Origin: Candidatus Cloacimonadota bacterium
GTDB taxonomy: Bacteria > Cloacimonadota > Cloacimonadia > Cloacimonadales > Cloacimonadaceae
NCBI GenBank assembly: GCA_023228125.1
Contig: JALOBT010000046.1
Coordinates: forward strand, 1 to 16,875
Direction: 5' to 3'
Length of the DNA stretch: 16,875 bases
The notes beneath the pieces were generated by a model. That model had not been told where the DNA came from and did not search any database. It was given only the letters and a program-made list of their open reading frames with translations. The position numbers and the translations under genes are program-made. Shown here piece after piece: positions 13,571 to 16,875 of the stretch. Position 1 is the stretch's first letter, and every line of letters starts with the position of its first letter.

Positions 13571-14740
13571 TTATAGGTCTTTATGCTTTTCAGCTATCTT
13601 TTCAGCCAGGTCTTTTAGCTCTTTGTAAGCCGCTTCGTCTGGTTCGCCTTTGCACAATACTGCGCCCAGGATTTCTACTTTCAGGTTTGGGATCATGCTG
13701 GCGACGGTTTCCACCGCTTTGGTAGCCCAGCCGTAAGAGCCGAATACCGCAGCAAATCTCGCCTTGGGCTTGATCGCATTGGCCAGGATGGCTGCATTTG
13801 CCACGATGGGATGCGGACCCACGTGTACTGTAGGAGTTCCGATCACTATAGTAGCAGCATCCACCAGGGCCATGGCCAGTTTGCCGATATCGGTGACGGC
13901 CAGATCAAAGAGCTCTACTTCCACGCCGCGTGCAGCCAGTTCACCTGTGAGATAGTCCGCCATCTTTTGAGTGCTGCCGTGCATGGAGATATAAGGAATC
14001 ACCACTTTGTTGTGCACGGTGTCCGAAGCCCAATCTTCATAAGCCGAAAGGATGGTTTCAGGATTGTCCCAAATAGGGCCGTGACTGGGGCAGACGAGCT
14101 CAAAATCCAGTTCACGTACTTTTTTCATATTGCTTTTAATCGCAGATCTGAAGGGCATCATAATTTCGCCATAATAGCGTTTGGCGGCTTCCACTACAGC
14201 GGGTCTGTCTTCGGCAAACATCTTGGTGCCAGCCACATGGGAACCCAGGAAATCACAGGTGTAGAGCACTTTATCTTCCACCAGCAAAGCGCTCATGGTC
14301 TCCGGCCAATGCACCCAGGGGGTATATACAAAGCGCAGAGTGCGGCCGCCCAGATCAAGCTCTTCTCCATCTTCCACGGTTTGGATGCGAGCGGGGTCCA
14401 GATCCAGATGATCCACCAAAAGGGGCTTGGCTTTAGCCGAACAAATCAGTACGGCCTCTGGATATTTATTCATCACCAGCGGAAGACTGCCAGAGTGATC
14501 CTGCTCTGCGTGCAGAGAGATCATATAATCGATCTTGGGGATTCCTTCCAATTGTTTCATAAAAACTTCTGAAAATTCGGGATCTACGGTATCGATCAGA
14601 GCGATTTTCTTATTACCAGGAATAAGATAAGAATTATAGCTGGTTCCATCAGGCAGCGGGATCAGTGAGTCAAAGAGGCGGCGTGACCAATCTTGCACAC
14701 CCAGCATCTTCAGTCCATTGCGAATTTCTCTTGCATTCAT
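13571..14740 (-). CDS. fprA: FprA-family A-type flavoprotein (flavodiiron O2/NO reductase)
   Basis: The 389 residues match the usual minimal flavodiiron length. Residues 1-245 are the metallo-beta-lactamase-like domain with all di-iron ligands in place: H77, E79, D81 and H82 in LHAEQDHSG, H144 in WVHWPE, D163 in TCDFLGSH, H220 in PSHGP. Residues 246-389 are a flavodoxin domain with FMN-binding loops (SMHGSTQKMAD 252-262, GTPTVHVGPHP 301-311, FGSYGWAT 333-340). The family reduces O2 to water or NO to N2O in the cytoplasm of anaerobes, with electrons from rubredoxin or coenzyme F420. No rubredoxin gene is adjacent. The start is set by AAGGAG seven bases before ATG. Substrate preference cannot be told from sequence. 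Confidence 0.96.
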   Translation of the reverse strand: MNAREIRNGLKMLGVQDWSRRLFDSLIPLPDGTSYNSYLIPGNKKIALIDTVDPEFSEVFMKQLEGIPKIDYMISLHAEQDHSGSLPLVMNKYPEAVLICSAKAKPLLVDHLDLDPARIQTVEDGEELDLGGRTLRFVYTPWVHWPETMSALLVEDKVLYTCDFLGSHVAGTKMFAEDRPAVVEAAKRYYGEIMMPFRSAIKSNMKKVRELDFELVCPSHGPIWDNPETILSAYEDWASDTVHNKVVIPYISMHGSTQKMADYLTGELAARGVEVELFDLAVTDIGKLAMALVDAATIVIGTPTVHVGPHPIVANAAILANAIKPKARFAAVFGSYGWATKAVETVASMIPNLKVEILGAVLCKGEPDEAAYKELKDLAEKIAEKHKDL

Positions 14741-14808
14741 ATTGTATCTCCTTAATTATGATTTCATTTTGACTTTCCCGGCATAGCCGGAGGACACAAG
14801 TATTAAAT

Positions 14809-14837
14809 AAGATAATCCTCTCTCTGAGAAATTCCAA
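14809..14837 (-). promoter_or_regulatory. Candidate promoter of the flavodiiron gene
   Basis: On the minus strand TTGGAA (14837-14832), a 17 bp spacer and TATCTT (14814-14809), about 65 bp before the start codon. Each box matches consensus at four of six positions. No clear operator is seen beside it. Confidence 0.35.
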
Positions 14838-14909
14838 ATACTTTGTTATCTTTGCCGAAAGCCAAAATTTCCGGTTCACAGCCTGACTCATAGGATCAGC
14901 AAAGCTCTT

Positions 14910-14937
14910 GGATAGTTTATCATGGATAGTTTATCAT
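14910..14937. repeat. 14 bp direct repeat, two units
   Basis: GGATAGTTTATCAT occurs twice in tandem (14910-14923 and 14924-14937), and GCAAAACTAT follows. It immediately precedes the right-hand copy of the long dispersed repeat. Confidence 0.65.
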
Positions 14938-14952
14938 GCAAAACTATGTATT

Positions 14953-15140
14953 TGATCCCTTCTCTCTCTCTCCAAGGCGTCGATCACATCTTTATCTACC
15001 CTTAATCAAGCGTTAAGAGTTAACACTTGATTAAGGGTAGATAGACATGTGATCAAGTGGCTCAAATGAGTAAGGAGGACCCAATAATGCTGGTTTAAAC
15101 GGGGGATGAAAAAGGCTCTCTTTGCCGCTTGAAGTCCAAG
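14953..15140 (-). repeat. Dispersed ~200 bp palindrome-bearing repeat, copy 2 (inverted)
   Basis: Reverse complement of the repeat at 137-345. Outer hairpin arms are GATCACAT (14982-14989) and ATGTGATC (15047-15054); the inner stem contains TTAATCAAGCGTTAA and TTAACACTTGATTAA. The C14999-G15037 pair replaces the G262-C300 pair of copy 1, so pairing is kept. The two copies lie about 14.6 kb apart in opposite orientation. Confidence 0.8.
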
Positions 15141-15184
15141 ACTCACACGATCCGCCCGATCTGTGTTCTATCATTATCATCATT

Positions 15185-15349
15185 CATATGTAGGACTTGA
15201 GTTTTCGCCCAAAACCCCTACAACCACATATGCAGGACTTGCTTTGTGAGGGGGAGCTCATTCATCAGCTCTCGAATAATACCAACAAGATAGTGAAGTA
15301 GGATCATCCCTGCATAATCTGCGAAAAAGCTTGACTCAAAGCAAGTCCT
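15185..15349. repeat. Direct and inverted short repeats in the radical SAM gene leader
   Basis: CATATGTAGGACTTG (15185) recurs as CATATGCAGGACTTG (15227). In addition AGGACTTGCTTTG (15234-15246) is perfectly complementary to CAAAGCAAGTCCT (15337-15349), 13 bp arms enclosing 90 bp. The second arm ends 15 bp before the ATG, next to the ribosome binding site, so the long-range stem could affect translation. No known riboswitch class was recognised. Confidence 0.6.
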
Positions 15350-15364
15350 TGATAAAGGTGAGTC

Positions 15365-16714
15365 ATGAAGAAAATCCTTTTTGCGGCACTAAACAGCAGT
15401 TGGAGTCAATCCAATCTGGCCTTTTACTATTTGAGAGAAATGGTTCGGGATTTGGACTTTGAAAGCGTCCTGAAATCATATACCCTGAAAGAACCACTGA
15501 TGCAGGTGATGAATGATATCTATCTGCAGCAGGCGGAGATCATCTGCTTTTCGGCTTATATTTGGAACAGGCTTTATTTGCAGGATTTGCATCGGGAACT
15601 GGGCAAGATACTGCGGGATGCTATCTTTGTGATCGGCGGGCCGGAAGCCGGACATTTTAAGAATATCAGGAATACCATTGTGATCGAAGGTGCGGGAGAA
15701 GCGGCTTTTAGAGAGCTGGCCTTGAAAGGCTTTTCGCTGCAAGCTGGCGCTCAGTTTAGATCAGACCCACTGCCTCTGAACAAAGTTCCTTTCCCCTATC
15801 GGGAAGAAGATAAAGCCGATTTGGCAGATCATCTCGTCTATTACGAATGCTACCGGGGCTGTCCATATCACTGCGCGTATTGCCTTTCTGCCACTGACAA
15901 TCGCAGCGAGCCCAGGTTTGAGCTGCCCCAAGACAAGGAGCTACTCTATCAGGAACTGGATTCAATCTGTCGTTTGAAGCCTCGCACCATCAAATTCATC
16001 GACCGCAGTTTCAACGTGCAAAAGGACCTGGCTCAGGCGATCTGGCAATATGCTATCCAGCACGGAGAGGGACAGGAATTTCACTTTGAGATCTATCCCG
16101 ATCTACTGGATGAACAGGATCTCAAGATCATGGAGCAAGCGCCAGAAGGCAGAATCCGCTTTGAGATCGGGATTCAGAGTATAGACCCGCACGTTTTGGG
16201 AAATTGTGGCCGGCATTCCTCTTGGGAGAAGAGCAAAGCCGCCTTGATCGCTTTGAAAGCAAGAACCAAGATCCGCATCCATGCAGACCTCATCGCTGGC
16301 TTGCCCGGTGAAGATTATGCTTCGGTGCTGCGCGGACTGGATGAGCTCTGCTCCACCGAACCAGCCGCTGTGCAATTGGGCAGCCTGAAAATCCTGCCCG
16401 ATACGCCGATGCAGGAGATAGCCAAAGCCAGGAATTACCTCTGGCTGGACAATCCGCCCTATCAAGTGCTGGCTTCAGATGCGCTCTCTTATCAGGAAAT
16501 GGGGAACTTGGACGATTTTGCCCACCTGCTGAGTCTTTACTGGAATAAAGAAGAATATCCTGAGCTCTGGCATGAGCTTCTGCAGAAATACCCGGCTTCA
16601 GAGATTCTCACTGCCTTATCAGACATCCATATCAAGAATGATCTGCCGCTGCATAGCATCTCCAAAAAGCGGAGGGCTGAGGTGATGGAGGCTTTGTCAG
16701 ATCGCTTGCTTTGA
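15365..16714 (+). CDS. Radical SAM enzyme with N-terminal cobalamin-binding-like domain (DUF4080-like)
   Basis: Residues 1-120 form a Rossmann-like domain typical of B12-binding radical SAM proteins: start KKILFAALNSSWSQSNLAFY, then IICFSAYIWN (59-68), FVIGGPEAG (88-96) and VIEGAGEAAF (106-115). As in many such proteins there is no DxHxxG motif, so cobalamin would bind base-off without a histidine ligand, if at all. Residues 160-360 are the radical SAM barrel, with the 4Fe-4S cysteines C166, C170 and C173 in RGCPYHCAYC, then FIDRSFN (211-217), EIGIQS (267-272) and DLIAGLPGED (308-317). The C-terminal part (360-449) is a helical tail. Members of this group catalyse methylations or rearrangements; the substrate is unknown here. 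The start follows AAAGGTGAG. Nothing is adjacent on the same strand to hint at the pathway. Confidence 0.9.
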   Translation: MKKILFAALNSSWSQSNLAFYYLREMVRDLDFESVLKSYTLKEPLMQVMNDIYLQQAEIICFSAYIWNRLYLQDLHRELGKILRDAIFVIGGPEAGHFKNIRNTIVIEGAGEAAFRELALKGFSLQAGAQFRSDPLPLNKVPFPYREEDKADLADHLVYYECYRGCPYHCAYCLSATDNRSEPRFELPQDKELLYQELDSICRLKPRTIKFIDRSFNVQKDLAQAIWQYAIQHGEGQEFHFEIYPDLLDEQDLKIMEQAPEGRIRFEIGIQSIDPHVLGNCGRHSSWEKSKAALIALKARTKIRIHADLIAGLPGEDYASVLRGLDELCSTEPAAVQLGSLKILPDTPMQEIAKARNYLWLDNPPYQVLASDALSYQEMGNLDDFAHLLSLYWNKEEYPELWHELLQKYPASEILTALSDIHIKNDLPLHSISKKRRAEVMEALSDRLL

Positions 16715-16763
16715 GGGGGATGCAGGATTGGATACGTATTGTGTCCAGTAAGACCTACGAGTT

Positions 16764-16875
16764 AGAAGTTACAAGTTACAAGTTACAAGTTACAAGTTAC
16801 AAGTTACAAGTTACAAGTTACAAGTTACAAGTTACAAGTTACAAGTTACAAGTTACAAGTTACAAGTTACAAGTT
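16764..16875. repeat. Heptanucleotide satellite (ACAAGTT)n running off the window
   Basis: After a variant unit AGAAGTT (16764-16770), fifteen perfect ACAAGTT units fill 16771-16875. The tract continues to the last base, so its true length is unknown. It lies 49 bp past the radical SAM stop codon. Confidence 0.97.

Noticed and set aside
13811..14572. 253-codon plus-strand frame opposite the flavodiiron gene
   Set aside because: It is antisense to a gene with all catalytic residues intact and has no protein-family features.
15331..15356. TTGACT-15-GATAAA as promoter of the radical SAM gene
   Set aside because: It would make a nearly leaderless mRNA although a good ribosome binding site overlaps the -10 box.
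2..16756. GTAAGACCT shared by both window ends, suggesting a terminal repeat or circular element
   Set aside because: Only nine bases match and flanks differ; chance is sufficient.

Overview
The window reads as chromosomal DNA of an uncultured or anaerobic bacterium of the Fibrobacteres-Chlorobi-Bacteroidetes (FCB) group. The best guess is Candidatus Cloacimonadota (Cloacimonas-like). This rests on three large exported proteins whose C-termini carry a type IX-secretion-like (Por/type A, FlgD-Ig-like) sorting module with the YPNPFNP signature, on adhesins built from choice-of-anchor/cleaved-adhesin, FN3 and HYDIN-like modules, on an anaerobe-type flavodiiron protein, and on abundant intergenic repeats. 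The phylum is inferred from protein style; no rRNA or other marker gene is present.

Layout. 1-2246 has no convincing gene. It holds one copy of a ~200 bp palindrome-bearing repeat, a tandemly duplicated block in which a ~90 bp two-hairpin module occurs six times in both orientations, two short tandem arrays (50 bp and 38 bp periods), and a palindromic element. 2247-3762 (minus) is one unit: promoter, cobalamin (B12) riboswitch, a stem that buries the ribosome binding site, then an exported beta-propeller with a C-terminal sorting module. This is a candidate surface B12-binding protein analogous to Bacteroides BtuG. 3992-8761 (minus) is a 1589-residue modular surface protein with a strong terminator after it. 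8762-9528 is a divergent intergenic region with a long leader, two minisatellites and candidate back-to-back promoters. 9529-12384 (plus) is a secreted M1 metallo-aminopeptidase with FN3, GATase-like and sorting domains. 12503-13003 (plus) is a small exported protein of unknown function. 13571-14740 (minus) is an FprA-type flavodiiron protein. 15365-16714 (plus) is a radical SAM enzyme with an N-terminal cobalamin-binding-like domain. The window ends inside a perfect heptanucleotide satellite.

How the genes fit together. The set suggests an anaerobe that displays proteins at its surface (adhesin-like protein, aminopeptidase), scavenges peptides and probably corrinoids, detoxifies O2 or NO through the flavodiiron protein, and may use cobalamin in a class B-type radical SAM enzyme. 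The genes are mostly single-gene transcription units separated by repeat-rich spacers. Two dispersed repeat families show paired (compensatory) base changes that keep their hairpins intact.
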